Shown piece by piece: positions 1-15,670 of a DNA stretch of 64,000 nucleotides. The stretch comes from Phycomyces blakesleeanus NRRL 1555(-) (Eukaryota > Mucoromycota > Mucoromycetes > Mucorales > Phycomycetaceae): the NCBI RefSeq assembly GCF_001638985.1, contig NW_017265145.1, positions 1,054,001 through 1,118,000 on the forward strand, given 5' to 3'. Under the pieces are notes generated by a model that did no database searches, had not been told where the DNA came from, and was given only the letters and a program-made list of their open reading frames with translations. Made by a program: the position numbers and the translations under genes. The stretch's first letter is position 1. The number at the start of each line of letters is the position of its first letter.

Positions 1-80
1 CCAACCAAAAAAACAATAACACAACCAACTACAGCATAGCTGCCAAGCAAATACAAGAAAAAAATACACGCCCGCAAGGA

Positions 81-290
81 ATGACACTTACGAGGCGGCA
101 TCGTTACGGAAACATGCCATTCCTCACCAAAATGTCAAGTACACTATTGTGGTTTCAAGCACTACTTGTCTTTATTTCCTTGGCAAGTGTGATGGCCCAG
201 AACATAAAAGTCGAAAAGACCGGATTTGATCGAGTGCCCGATAAGCTATTTTACTTTCAAGGATCTCAAGTAAGCCCGTTTGGCTATATG

Positions 291-325
<35 letters not shown>

Positions 326-3300
326 TAACTTACGGTCTTTTGGCTGTAGGTAGCTCTTTGGTTTGATGCCGGTGCTCGCGTACTATGGCGATCAAGTGAT
401 CAAGGAAAGGCCTGGACAAGAGTTACAGATATTGCAGAAAACGAACCAAGTTTTCTCTATGAGCATCCTTTTGATAACGAAAAGGTAAACATCACTATTG
501 CTATTATCTCTCTTTGTAATAAATACAAGAATACCAAGAATAACCAAAATGTATATTTTATTTTATTTTATTATATTTTTTATTTATATGTTACAAGGCT
601 TATGTGATTGGTAAAGGAAAGGTGCATTGGAAGACAGTCGATAGAGGAGCCAGTTGGCAGAAATTTGAGACGCCTATCGAACCCGCAGCCACTTTCCCTC
701 ACCTCTCATTCCACGCTGAGCGACCCAACTATGTACTCTTTAATGGATTTAAATGCAACCTAGGTGGTTGGACTGGCATGGATTGTCATGGAGAGGTAAG
801 TCAACAAAAGATAAATGGATATATAGATATATAGATATACGGTAAAGTGCAATGAGTTAATACTTAAAAAAACACATACAATCATATTTATATATATAAT
901 TGGGTATTAGACGGAAGGAAATAAACTAAGCTCTGACATAATGATTTATAGTTTTATTATACTCTCAACAACTTTGAGGAGACTGCATTGTTACGTAGTC
1001 AGGCTACATACTGTATCTGGTCTCTATCAAGTGCCGCATTCGAAACTGCGCCTGTCAAGGAAGTTATGTGTGTCGAACCTGCTAAAAAGAGTGGAATGGC
1101 AAGTATGCTCGAATATGAAGAACTCCACTTGGTACAGTCCGAAGACTTTTTCAAGAACGAACAAGCCGTCAACTTTGGCTCTACCTCTGAAGTCCGGGGC
1201 GTGATAGCCATCAGTGCTGTCAATAGATTCCTTGTTGCTGCCATTAAACCCAAGCCAAGTGAGCCTGATATGGATCTCCAGATCTCACTCGATGGGGAAA
1301 ACTGGCATGAGGCTATATTTCCCGTTGACGCCAAGTTAGTTCACGAAAAGGCATACACTATTGTCGAATCAACAGGTACCTCTCTATTGGTCGACGTTCT
1401 CGACAGCGCTTCATCTACTGTAGGCACTCTGTACAAATCAAATTCAAATGGTACATTCTTTGTCAAGAGTCTCGAAAACACCAACCGCAACCAGCTTGGT
1501 ATCGTCGATTTTGAACGTGTCCAGGGTGTAGAGGGTGTTATGGTAGCAAACGTTGTTTCCAACGCCGCCCAAGTTAAAGCAGGCAGTGCAAAAAAGGCTC
1601 TTCAAACCCGAATGAGCTTCGACGATGGTGCTACATGGAGTCCAATCCAAAAAGTATATGATGCACAGGGAACTCTACTCAAATGCTCTGATGGTCCAGA
1701 TAAATGTGCACTACACCTTCACTCTGTAACCACCCCACGTAACAATGGCCAAGTGTTTACCTCAAAAGCTGCTGTAGGTGTTATGATGGGTGTTGGTAGC
1801 TACAACGATCATTTACTCGAATACGACGAATCAGATACGTTTTTATCAACCGACGGTGGTCTGAACTGGAAGTTAGTTCGTATGGGCGCACACAAATACG
1901 AGTTTGGAGACATGGGCGCTCTATTGGTGCTCGTCGACGATGAAAAAGAAATCGATCACATTTGGTGGAGTAAGAACCGAGGCAATACCTGGGAACGCTA
2001 TGATCTTGGCATCAGTATCCGTGCTCGCTACCTGACAACCGATCCAACTTCCTCATCCAGCAAATTTCTGTTAATCGGCTCCTCGCGTTTTTCCAATGAA
2101 CGTGTCCAATCATTCTACATTGATTTATCTGGTGTGTTTTCACACAAGTGCGAGTTGATAGAAAACAACGAGTCCAAGAGTGATTTTGAACGCTGGTTTG
2201 CTCGCGATCTCACCAGTGGTCCTGATTGTTTGATGGGACACGAACAGATGTTTTATCGCCGTAAAGCCGATCGTGATTGCTACGTCGGGCTCGATTTCCA
2301 ACCCCCTGTTGTCGAACTGAAAGAATGTCCGTGCACGGAAGCAGACTATGAGTGCGATTATAACTTTGTGCGCGATGGTGACAAGTGTGTCAGAATTGGT
2401 CCGGATGTGATAACAAAGGATATGTGCACGTCTCGCAACAGTGTCTATCCTTCATCATCCGGATACCGCCTTATTCCCGGAAATACATGCAACGCTGAAA
2501 AAGGCAAGAAGCTTGATGAGCCAGTCGATCGTCGATGCGGGGATAATGAAGATGCATCTTACGCCCAACCACCCCGACCAACCCAGCCCAGTACAGGAAA
2601 CAACAATCATGGACCTATTGAAGCTCTTGCACCCGGAGACTCGGCAATCGAGCGGTTCGAGACAGTGTTTGATGACGAAATTGATCAGTTCGTGTACTTT
2701 AAGGAGTCACCTGCCATGTTACTTCGTTTAAGAAATGGCGAGCTGTGGTCTTCTGGCGAGCATGGGATTGGATGGAAGCATGTACTCCAGGACAAGGGTG
2801 TCATTCGAAGCTTCATCATGCATGAGTTTGACTTTAACCGGGCTTATGCACTCACCGACGAGACAATTTACGTTACATCTAATCAGGGCGCTCAGTGGGA
2901 AGAAATTAAGGTTCCTTTGGCCCCTACAAAGCACATCGCCCTAGCTCTCGATTTTCATCCTCTTGAGAAAGACTGGTTACTTTTTATTGGAGATAGCACC
3001 ACCGTATCTAGTCAATCCGAAGTATTTATCTCTCGTAACCATGGCAGAGACTGGGATTCAATGGATATGTACGTAAGCAAGTGTATCTTTGGCCGGGATT
3101 CGCATTATGAGATCGAGAAAGAGACTGTGTTCTGTTCGTCTGTAGACAAGAAAAACCCTACCGGTGACCGTCGTCTTGTTCGCACCATTGATTGGGGACG
3201 AAATCAAGAAGTCCTGTTTGATAATGTAGTCGAATTCTTTGTGATTGAAGACTTTATGTCAGTTGCTTCGAGTGTAAAAGGAGCACTTTCTATGTACGTG

Positions 3301-6300
3301 AGCACAAACGGCAAGACATTTACTGAAGCACAGTTCCCTCCCAATCAGTATATTGACCGAAATGTAAGTTTTTTTTGGCCTACATAAAAGAAGTAAAGAT
3401 TTTATTTAATTTGTTTAGTTTAAAATCTTATAGACATTCACTGTATTACAATCTACTACGCATGCTGTACTCTTGAATGTATTCAAATCAGTGACCTATG
3501 GGAAAGCTCATGGTGCATTGTACAAGTCCAACGAAGACGGTACCCTTTACCATCTTTCTCTTGACAACACCAATGGAGATGCTACTGGCTTTGTAGATTT
3601 TGAAAAGATGCAGAGCATTGATGGTGTGATTCTTGCCAACCAAGTGTACAATGCTGATGAGCTGTTGGGTAACCGTGACGTAGCTAAACTTGTACGCACA
3701 ATGATTACCTGGGACGATGGAGGACACTGGCAACCACTCTCAGCTCCTCACAACTACGATTGCGCTACCAAAGAATGTACACTCAACTTGCATAGTCGAA
3801 CCGACATTCATGGACCAGGCGCAATATTTAGTACTACTGGCGCTCCTGGTCTGGCCATGGGTGTTGGAAATGTAGGAGCATCTTTGTTACCTTATGAACA
3901 AAGTGACACTTTCCTAACTCGCGATGGCGGGCACACCTGGATCGAGATTCAGCGCGGAGAGCATTTGTATGAATTTGGAGACCAAGGATCGTTGTTGGTT
4001 CTTATTAGTGACGAGGGTCCGACGAATGAGCTAAAGTATTCTTGGGATCAAGGCGAAACTTGGCACGGATATGTTTTCAGTAGTTCTCCAATTCGTGTAA
4101 ATGCTCTCACCACTGACCCCAAATCAACTACCCTTCGATTTGTTATCGTGGGTCACACTCGTGACACTAAACGATCTCAGATAAGTATAACCGTAGACTT
4201 CTCCAAAGTTAAGCAGCGTACATGTGAGATGGATAAGTCCAGGACCGAGAAGAGTGACTTTGAACTCTGGGTGGCCAAGGATGACGATGGTGATGATGCT
4301 TGCCTGTTAGGTAAAAAGACTGCCTACTGGCGTCGCAAGAAGGATCGCGTATGCATTGTTGGAAACCGATTCAAGGAACCTGAAGTTGTCCAAGAAAAGT
4401 GTGAATGTCGCGATACAGACTTTGAATGTGATTTTGGATTCTGGCTTAACGACAAAAACGAGTGTGTATTCTATGGTCGCCATCCTGACCGTCCTGCCAA
4501 GTGTAAAGATGGTGAGACATACCGTGGTCGTTCTGGATTCAAGAAAAATACAAAGTCGGTGTGTGAAGGTGGTTTGGATCTTGAGAAGGAGAAGGAGTGG
4601 CCATGTGGAGAGGGCGGAGGAATTCAATCTTCCAAGATGTCCTTTACAGACCGTGTGGTAGACTACTTGTTTTTCACAGACACAGACCGTGTGTTTGTTC
4701 GTACGGCTGACAACAAAGTGTGGAAGAGTGACAACGATGGTTATAGCTGGAAAGAACTTTTTCCCAACGTGCCAATTGTTGCCATGTACCAGAATCCTCA
4801 TTTTGATGACCATGTAAGTCGGATTTTGTTTATAGAATTAGGTTACTTTATGATTTCTTACTGGTTTATGCTATTAGGCATACTTTATTACTCAAGAGAA
4901 ATCGCATTTCATGACTACTGACAAAGGTAGCAACATTGAACCATTTGACGCCCCACTTGGTCCTATGGCCAGCATTCAAGGAACAATGATGAGTTTCCAC
5001 AAAGAAGAAAAAAACAAGGTTATATACCTGGGAGAAACCAACTGTGAAACCCAGATGTCGTCAGACTGTCATTCTCAAGCCTTTTATTCGCAAGATCAAG
5101 GACGTTCATGGCGCCCAATAGCTACCTATGTTCGTAGTTGTCTTTGGGGTCGTGGTGGAACTATGGAGAATACCGATGAGAACTCAATTTTCTGTGAAGA
5201 GTATCAAGAGAAGAAAGGAAACCAGCGTTCATTCATATCAAACCGCCTTAGTTTCACATCATCCAACAATTATTATTCTAGCAGTGAAACTCTGTTTGAC
5301 GCAATTGTGGGTGTTGCCGTGTTTGGTAAATTCATGGTTATCGCTGCCGTAAGTACCTTTCTCTTTCTCCCTCCCTCTATTTTGTGTGTTAAAATGGCCC
5401 ATTATATATTTACGAATTATATATTTATATATTTATACAGCCCAAGGGATCCGGTACTAGTTTAAGCTTGCATATCAGCATGGACGGCAAGACCTTTGCT
5501 CAAGCTGCGTTTCCTGCCTCATTAAACTTATCTCCTGAAGCATTCACTATTATGGAATCAGCCAACTCTATGTGGATCCATGTGTCCACTAACACACACC
5601 ATGGCAGTGAATATGGCACCATTTTTACTTCTAACTCCAATGGCACTTACTTTGTCGCCTCACTCGAGAACGCAAACCGCAATGAAATTGGTATTGTTGA
5701 TTTTGAAAAAATGCAAGGTATTGAAGGCATCGCTCTGGCAAACCGAGTTAGCAACCCAAACCAGGCCAACATGGGCGATCCTAAAAAATTGGTGACCATG
5801 AAGACAGCTGATGCCGGCGCCCACTGGTTCCCCCTTACGGCACCCCAAAAGGATAGCAAGGGCAAGAACTATGATAATTGCAAGAGGGGTGTTGACTGCA
5901 ACTTGCACCTTCACAGTTATTCCGAACGTCGCAATACTCGTGATTTGTTCAGTTTGTCGAGTGCAGTTGGATTGATGGTTGGTGTTGGAAATGTTGGGCC
6001 TAGCTTGTCAACCTACCGTAGTGGAGACATGTTCTTGACTCGCGATGCAGGAAAAACATGGAACGAAGTTTATAAAGGTGCTCACTTGTGGGAGTTTGCT
6101 GACCAAGGTGCTCTCTTGATTCTGGTTGATGATGAAGATCCGACCAATGTTGTAAAGTAAGAGTATGGTAATATTTTATTTTGTGAACATATTGCTAATA
6201 TCACCCTCTCCTCTTTTTTTATTTATTAAAAAAAAGGTATACTACCAACGAAGGTATTTCTTGGCAAGAATATGCGTTCACGACACCAGAGAAGCGTCTA

Positions 6301-7546
6301 AAGGTCGAAGATATCATTACTCAACCTGATGGCACCAGTCAGAAATATGTGATATTTGGAACAGAATATGGAAGTAGCAATGTAGTTGCCTACCATATTG
6401 ACTTTAGTGCTCTTCATCCCACAAAATGTAAGACAATTGGCACATCATTAGAATATGTATAAACTTTTTTTTCAATTTTTTTAAATAGGTAAATTGGATT
6501 TGTCTCACCCCAGCGACGATGACTTTGAACTCTGGAGTCCTGAAGATACTCGTGGTGAAGCCTGTTTGTTTGGTCGTGAGGTAAAAAGATGCAAGCCAAT
6601 ATATATGTATATAGTACATGCGTCGCTGATTCTTATCTTTTCGTTTATTTAGACCAAGTATTATAGACGCATTCAAGATAGAGACTGTTATATCGGTGAA
6701 AAGCTTGTTCAGCCACGTGAAGAAGTTCGTAACTGCGCTTGCCAGCAGGAAGATTATGAATGGCAAGTATGACTATTTATCCGTTTTTGATCTCAGGACA
6801 CATCCCTTACATTATCTTTTCTTTTTGGACATTTTATAGTGATTTCAACTTTGTCCGCGATAAGAACAACAAGTGCGTACTTGTCCCTGGTCTTTCTCCT
6901 CGTGTGCCCGAATGTGATGGTTCAATGGAATTCTTTTATGAACCAACTGGGTAAGAGCTTGTTGTTTGCTATATAAACTTGATTTGCTAATGCATATAAT
7001 CTTCTAATCTTCGTCTTTATTAGATATCGTCGCATTGCAGCCACTAGTTGTGAGGGTGGACTTGGTCTAGATGAAGGCGAAAAGCATTGGTGTCCTGGAA
7101 AGAGTCACAGTAGTGGCATGTGGGCAGTATATGTATTTGCTCCCTTGGGCGGCGCACTCCTGATTTTTGCATGTCTCTACCTTCGTAAATACGGCGCACC
7201 TATCAATCGGGGTCGTATTCGCTTGGCTGATGGTACAACCCAGCAATCATCGGGCACTAGTCTATCATCTAATCCATTGGTTGCCACAATTGTATCGGCC
7301 ATCATTCTTATACCTGTGGCTGTTATGGGATTACTGTCACGAATTCGAGTACCAAGCTCATTTTCAGATCTAAATGTCTTTAGCAATGTCAGTCTACCAT
7401 CCTTTGGTCGCCGCGGAAGCAATCATTACAGTGCGCTTGGTCAGGATGAACATGCTGATGTTCTTTTAGATGATTATGATGGTGGAGAAGAAAATCTTAT
7501 TGACGATGTTGATGCTGACGAAGAGGACGCCGATGAATTTTATTAA
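81..7546 (+). CDS. VPS10: Vps10/sortilin-type vacuolar sorting receptor with three Vps10 modules
   Basis: Type I membrane receptor that in fungi carries soluble hydrolases from late Golgi to endosome/vacuole. Proposed exons: 81-269, 350-484, 598-795, 952-3363, 3434-4813, 4878-5348, 5441-6156, 6237-6427, 6489-6580, 6653-6762, 6840-6950, 7024-7546 (6528 nt, 2175 aa, in frame). A signal peptide (hydrophobic run ending near residue 40, ASVMA) follows Met1; Met12 or Met18 could also start it. BNR/Asp-box-like propeller repeats (SxDGGxxW, TRDGGxTW) recur. Three cysteine-rich 10CC modules lie near residues 574-700, 1242-1368 and 1898-2023, each with DFE.W, YRR..D..C and Y/FECD. A TM helix (about 2033-2055), a second hydrophobic stretch, the fungal GRIRL motif and an acidic tail end it. 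Yeast Vps10 has two modules, so this is one longer. Intron 10 starts with GC. Family call is secure. Confidence 0.93.
290..325. repeat. (CA)n/(TA)n microsatellite inside VPS10 intron 1
   Basis: A run of CA dinucleotides passes directly into TA dinucleotides within the 80-nt first intron (270-349). It makes up nearly half the intron and is likely length-polymorphic. Confidence 0.85.
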
Positions 7547-7753
7547 GACAAAAAGTTGCTGGTTGTTATTCTCTTTTTTGATTTGAACGTTTTGTTTTGT
7601 ACAACACTTTTATTCCTTTTATTTTCTTTTTTACATTCTTTATTCTCTTTATTATTTTATTTTTCTCAACAGCATAAAAGAGCAGGGAGTGAGCCCTTGA
7701 GATCTCCCCATATTACAACAGCAAAAAAATATGTAAGCGCATATGAATGCTGC

Positions 7754-8325
7754 TTAAACAGGACCTGCTCCACCAGGAATAAGCTGCAGAAAAATTAAAC
7801 ATGTGGATTAAATATACACAAATAACATTTGTTTTTGGGAGTTTATCCCTCGTTTTAATACTGAAATGAAACGAACTGAAGCATAACTTACAGCACAAAT
7901 GTTATTTCCGTTCAAAAGGATCTGCTCGAGTGTGTTGGCCTTGTATCCTTCAGGTGTCTTTTCACTAAAACAATAAACAAATCCCAATAAATCATGTGGA
8001 TCTAACCCAAGCTTTTATCTCTCTCTTTAACTTACTATTCCGTCACGTCTTCCAGAACCATGTCTACAAATAGAAAAATATTGAATAAATAAAGAACATG
8101 GCATTCCAGTACTTTAGGCTACTTACTGACAAAGTCATCAAAGCCAAGTAGTTTCCCAGTGAATTCCTTGTCATTCTTCATGACAACCCAAATTTGGGAT
8201 CCAATACATTTGTCAATAAGCTCTGATAAAAAAAAGAGTAAAATAAAAAGACATGGTCGTGGTTGGTGAAATGCACACTACTTGGTGAATCGCATACCAA
8301 GTGGTAACAGTTGCGAAGTGGCCAT
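7754..8325 (-). CDS. LSM5: U6 snRNA-associated Sm-like protein LSm5
   Basis: Subunit of the Lsm1-7 (mRNA decay) and Lsm2-8 (U6 snRNA) rings. Five exons on the minus strand: 8298-8325, 8127-8222, 8036-8063, 7892-7964, 7754-7783, giving 255 nt and 84 aa, close to the usual 80-91. Sm motif 1 reads [14 protein letters not shown], then [17 protein letters not shown]; Sm motif 2 is [15 protein letters not shown], typical of LSm5. Exons as short as 28-30 nt with introns of about 65-110 nt make the gene invisible to simple ORF calling. It is convergent with VPS10, the two stops being about 200 nt apart. Confidence 0.94.
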
Positions 8326-8792
8326 GATGTGCGTGTATGATTATAAAACTCAAAAAAAAATCCCTTCAAAAAAGCAGGAATAAAATAAAATATAAATTAT
8401 AGAGTCAAGGCAAGACTTCTTTAATTTTATATATATATTTATTTTTGGAACTTGGCGACTTTCTTAACGTCTTTTCCATATTTATTATTGACAATTAATG
8501 TCTTTTGATTGGCTAGACGAACAGTTGTCGTCGTCATCAAGCCGTATACTAAAGAAGAATTACTTTTATATGTATATATTAAGTATTTTATTTAATAAAA
8601 TAAAAAGTAATAATATTTATATATATTTATATAACATTTATACTCTTGTGCGTGTGTGTACTGTGTATTGTGTATTATGTATTGTGTGTATTGCATATAT
8701 AGACTTATATAATTATATTTATATATTTATATTATTTGGTCGTTACTCATTTCTATTTACTGTTGTTACTGCTGTTTGTGACGAGTCTATGC
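8326..8792. other. Gene-free spacer, LSM5 promoter side / transporter 3' side
   Basis: AT-rich, with TG/TA-rich runs around 8640-8740. No coding signal was found. It should hold the LSM5 upstream region and the 3' UTR of the amino-acid transporter. Confidence 0.6.
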
Positions 8793-11066
8793 TTAATGAC
8801 CACTCGAAGGACAGCGAGAGATTGGTAGTGCTTCTCCACCTGCAGACCAGAGTACAATCGTAATACCAGTTGTGTATATCATAGCTGTCAAGCCAAATAT
8901 AATAATAATAATATCAATCGCCTTTTGCTTGAATGTGTTTGCGATTGCCTTGAGATGGAAGAGAGGAGGGAAAAAGAAGCAGAGAGGAACACAGCAAACG
9001 GAACCAATTAAAGATACAAATTTGTCAAGATCGGTTGATCCAGCAATGGCAATAGCAGCACACACTAACACCGTCAAGAATCTAAAGATGTTCTTTTCCC
9101 ACTTTACCACCGTGTTGAACTTTCCTGACCGAGAAAATAGGCCAGTTTCAATAATACGGATTGCTGGGAAAAGCTGGAGAGGAATAGAAAGACATATTGC
9201 AAGCGCATACAGACCCTGAATAGTGTTGACTGTAGGTGTTCCTGGCATGTTCAAAAGAATTACGGTCTGGACATTGCTTCCAAAGGCTAGATAAGAGATA
9301 AAGCCCACAGAGAGAAACAGGGCTGTGATAAAGACCATAGTACCAGCCAGAACCTTTGGGAATTTTGAAGGATCCTTCATAGACTCTGTGATAGGAATAA
9401 CGAGTCCGACACCTTCATAAGTAAATACAGCGGTGCCAATGAACAATGGGAAGGACGTGGTGTTGATTCCCCAGACAACATCTGCGACACCTTTTGCTGC
9501 AAGAGTAAAGAGGTCAAAGTAATAAAGATAAAGGAGACCGATGAGAATAAAGAGGTCTGCAATGAGCGCAAACACCGACAGTTTCTGAATCTTGCGGATC
9601 ATTGCCAGCGGCACAAAGATAACGATTTGGCCTAGGATCAGGTACGAGAGCGGCACGCGTGTATCACATTGGGACACAGACTCTACCAGAGCTTGGACGT
9701 TCTGTGCTACAAAGACCATATAGGCACAAACAAATCCAATCTATACAGCAAGTCATTCAAATAATCTTCGGTTAGGTCAACTGACACAATCGATATAAAG
9801 TAGTCTGTTCATTTGACCTACCTGCGATAATGTAATGGCTATCAGTACAGCCAGGCGCATAAAAGGACCAAACAGGGCGCCGCCAATGTCTCCAAATGAC
9901 ACAGGCACACGGGCTCTTGTTTCGACCAACAATAGAAAAGTATAAAGAGAGACACTTGCAATAAGAGTCAAAACTGCGGATGAAAAGGCAAGTCCTCCGT
10001 TGTGGAAACTATCATAAAACACTCAAATGTTAGTAAATGAACCCCATGAGGTACTGACACTCCACCACACACGACATGTCAAATGGACCTACGCTTTAGG
10101 TAAGAACATAACACCTGTGAAAAAAAAAGAATGGTTAGCCGTCATTTAGTCAGGTACAAAACAGATGTCCATCATCATTGTGGAGACTTTACCCGTTCCG
10201 ACAAAAGATTTAAGCAATAGAAACACTGCTTTCGCGGGTGTAGCTGTGCCCTGAACAGCATTAGGCTGAATATTAAGAACCAACGGTGTAGTCTCGGTAG
10301 CAAGTTCTTCATCTCTCGGAATATGACTTCTATCGTCACCTTCATCGTCACTTAGATCCTCACCACCAAAATGACCATATAAGGCTAGAAAATCTACAAA
10401 TGTGCGTGTCATCCAGTTTGGTGGAGGTTTTCCTTGCCTGGCCGCTTGGTCGACAACAAAGTGGCGGCGAAATCCTCCGGGATCCTTTAGGTTAGCCAGA
10501 GTATGATTCCCTGGTATTTGGCGAGGGAGAGAGACCGATTGAGAACGATGTCGTCGAGCGGCTTGTTCGTTCTCGACACCTTCAGTCCATTTGTAGATAT
10601 CATGAGTGATAGCTCCTCCTGGAAGTTGGTGTACTGAACGAGCTACAGAGCTTGATTCATCTGTATCTTGAGTTGTACTGTGACGTGGCGAAGAACTGAG
10701 TATCGAAGAAGCAGGCGAACGGTCTAGAGTATCAACAAGATGCCTTTTGACGATACTTGCCACTTGATCTTCGGGTAAGTCCACCGAAACAGTATTGTCT
10801 AGATGGTTGTAGGCTGCCATCGACAATGGTCGGAATATACTAGTTGTGTTTGTCAGCACCCTATCAAGGTCATGGCTATCCAGTGTTCGACTAGATTGAC
10901 CACCAAGGCTATGTACAGGTGAGGAGGAATAGAGACCAGATGGTAATGGGGACTCTAGGCGGGCAGTAGAATATTCGCGAGAGAAGGATGTAGACAAATC
11001 ATCCCCATCGCTGTCATGAAGTGGTTTGTAGTTGTGCTTTGCATTTACAGGCAATGGAGACGACAT
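8793..11066 (-). CDS. Vacuolar amino-acid transporter, AVT3/AVT4 (SLC36-like) family
   Basis: Amino-acid/auxin permease superfamily member; the Avt3/4 branch exports neutral amino acids from the vacuole. Exons: 10193-11066, 10093-10114 (only 22 nt), 9822-10008, 8793-9740, giving 2031 nt and 676 aa in frame. Residues 1-280 are a Ser/Pro-rich, probably disordered cytosolic domain with an acidic patch, as in Avt3/Avt4. The transport domain starts with LLKSFVGTGVMFLPKAFHNGG, followed by about ten hydrophobic segments and the family motif TAVFTYEGVGLVIPI. The 22-nt exon codes part of the first TM helix. Substrate and membrane are inferred from the family. Confidence 0.9.
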
Positions 11067-11421
11067 AAGTTAATAAAATAAGAATAAGAATAAGAAGAAG
11101 AACGTGAATAAAGCAAGATTGGACTTCTCCTGATTACATTCTTCTAAATATATTTTATTTTATTTTTATTTTTATTTTTATTTTTATTTTTATTTTTATT
11201 TTATACCCAAAAATAAAATTATGTATATATATATCGCTTTTACTGGCTATGCAAAGTGCTGCAGTCTATGCAATTTGAGTATGACGTTGGGGTACAAACA
11301 GCCCGTTGATGATATGATCATGATAAAGAGTTAATCCTGTGACAAGATAAAGGACTTCTTTATATAATTATATATAGGTTTTATAAAAAAAAAAAAGGGG
11401 GGGGGGGGGGGGGGGAGGATT
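11067..11421. repeat. Spacer with (TTTTA)n tract and A12-G19 homopolymer
   Basis: Between the zinc-transporter stop and the AVT-like start. 11151-11202 is a (TTTTA)-type repeat. 11385-11396 is 12 A and 11397-11415 is 19 G without interruption, six bases before the zinc-transporter stop codon side begins. No gene is visible. Confidence 0.8.
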
Positions 11422-14360
<2,939 letters not shown>

Positions 14361-15670
14361 TGTAAAAATAGCAGTACAGATATTAAAGTATATTGGCCTA
14401 TAAATCCACCATTATGATAAACCTTTTTTTAAAAAATAAATAAATAAATTAAAATTAGCCATGATCAGACCTCTCCTTGACAAGACAACAGTCACATAAC
14501 GTTGGGCCAATAATCCCAACAAGTTTATTAATATAGTTTTTTTAAATACTACTTGTATGTTTTTAATGCAATATATGTTATGGCTCGAGAATACACTTTT
14601 AATAATGTTTCAATAATAGAATTATTATTATAAAAACCCATTTTTAAGAAATTTAGTGCGTAAAGAGTCTGTATTTTAAATTAAAGAGCTTGTTCTGTTG
14701 CTCCAATCCCAGTAATGAAAATGTATAAAAATAAACGTTGTCGATTAAAGACAAGTGTACACGTGCTGTAGATCAGACCATGTATTTGACCACCTACTTC
14801 TTGATACAGTTGCTTTTTAACCTAAATGCCAGAATTGGTCACGACTAAAAAAAATTAACGACTGGATATTATGAGAGAAGTTTTTAAATGGATTCCCAAA
14901 AATAAAAATTTCAATTTGTATTTACATTGATATTCTCAACAGCTAAGAGAAGCTTAGGGTTATATTACTTGCTATAAACTATTGAGAATATCTACTCTTG
15001 AATTAATATACATACTAAATCTCATAATTAAGCACACTGATTTCCTGTATAGGCACAGACCATCTGTATTTTTATACGCGATATATATATATATATATGT
15101 ATTATTTTAATTTCTAAAAAGAAAAAAGAAACTTTTAATTAGATAATACAATATCTGTGTGTACGTGTGTCCGTGTGTCCGTGTGTTTCTTTCAGCAAAA
15201 TAAGAAGAAAAACTTAGCAAAAATCGCAAGACTTATATATGTATAGTTATTTACTGTGATAATTTATTGAGAGAACCCCAATATTTTGGCCATCTGATTG
15301 TCTGTAAAAAAAGTTTAAACAATGGACACAATAATATAGACTATAATATTCTTTGAGTTTATAAAAGGCATGGCTGACACGGTGTTTATGCCTTTAGTTG
15401 TCCATACAAATTCATCAAATCTGAATTCCTGAGCTTAGAGTACCAGGTTTACAAATTCGGGGTATTTTATACTACGGGAAAATTAAAGTATTTATTATGT
15501 AAATAAAGCCAGAGTTTAATTTTATAAGATAATTGAAAGAAAAGCATAGGTCAATAGGTTTAGGAACTATAGTCATATATAGGTATCGGAAGCCAATACC
15601 AAAGAGTAAAAGAGACAGTCTGCTCCTTGTGGTCATCCTGTCAACCAGCGCACTCAAATATGTACATATT
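14361..15670. other. 1.3-kb gene-free spacer
   Basis: AT-rich with an (AT)9 run at 15081-15098 and TGTGTG/CCGTGTG repeats near 15160-15190. I see no open frame with splice support and no recognisable RNA gene. Confidence 0.55.

Noticed and set aside
4307..4813. 168-codon minus-strand frame inside VPS10
   Set aside because: Lies wholly within a conserved VPS10 exon with strong protein evidence on the plus strand.
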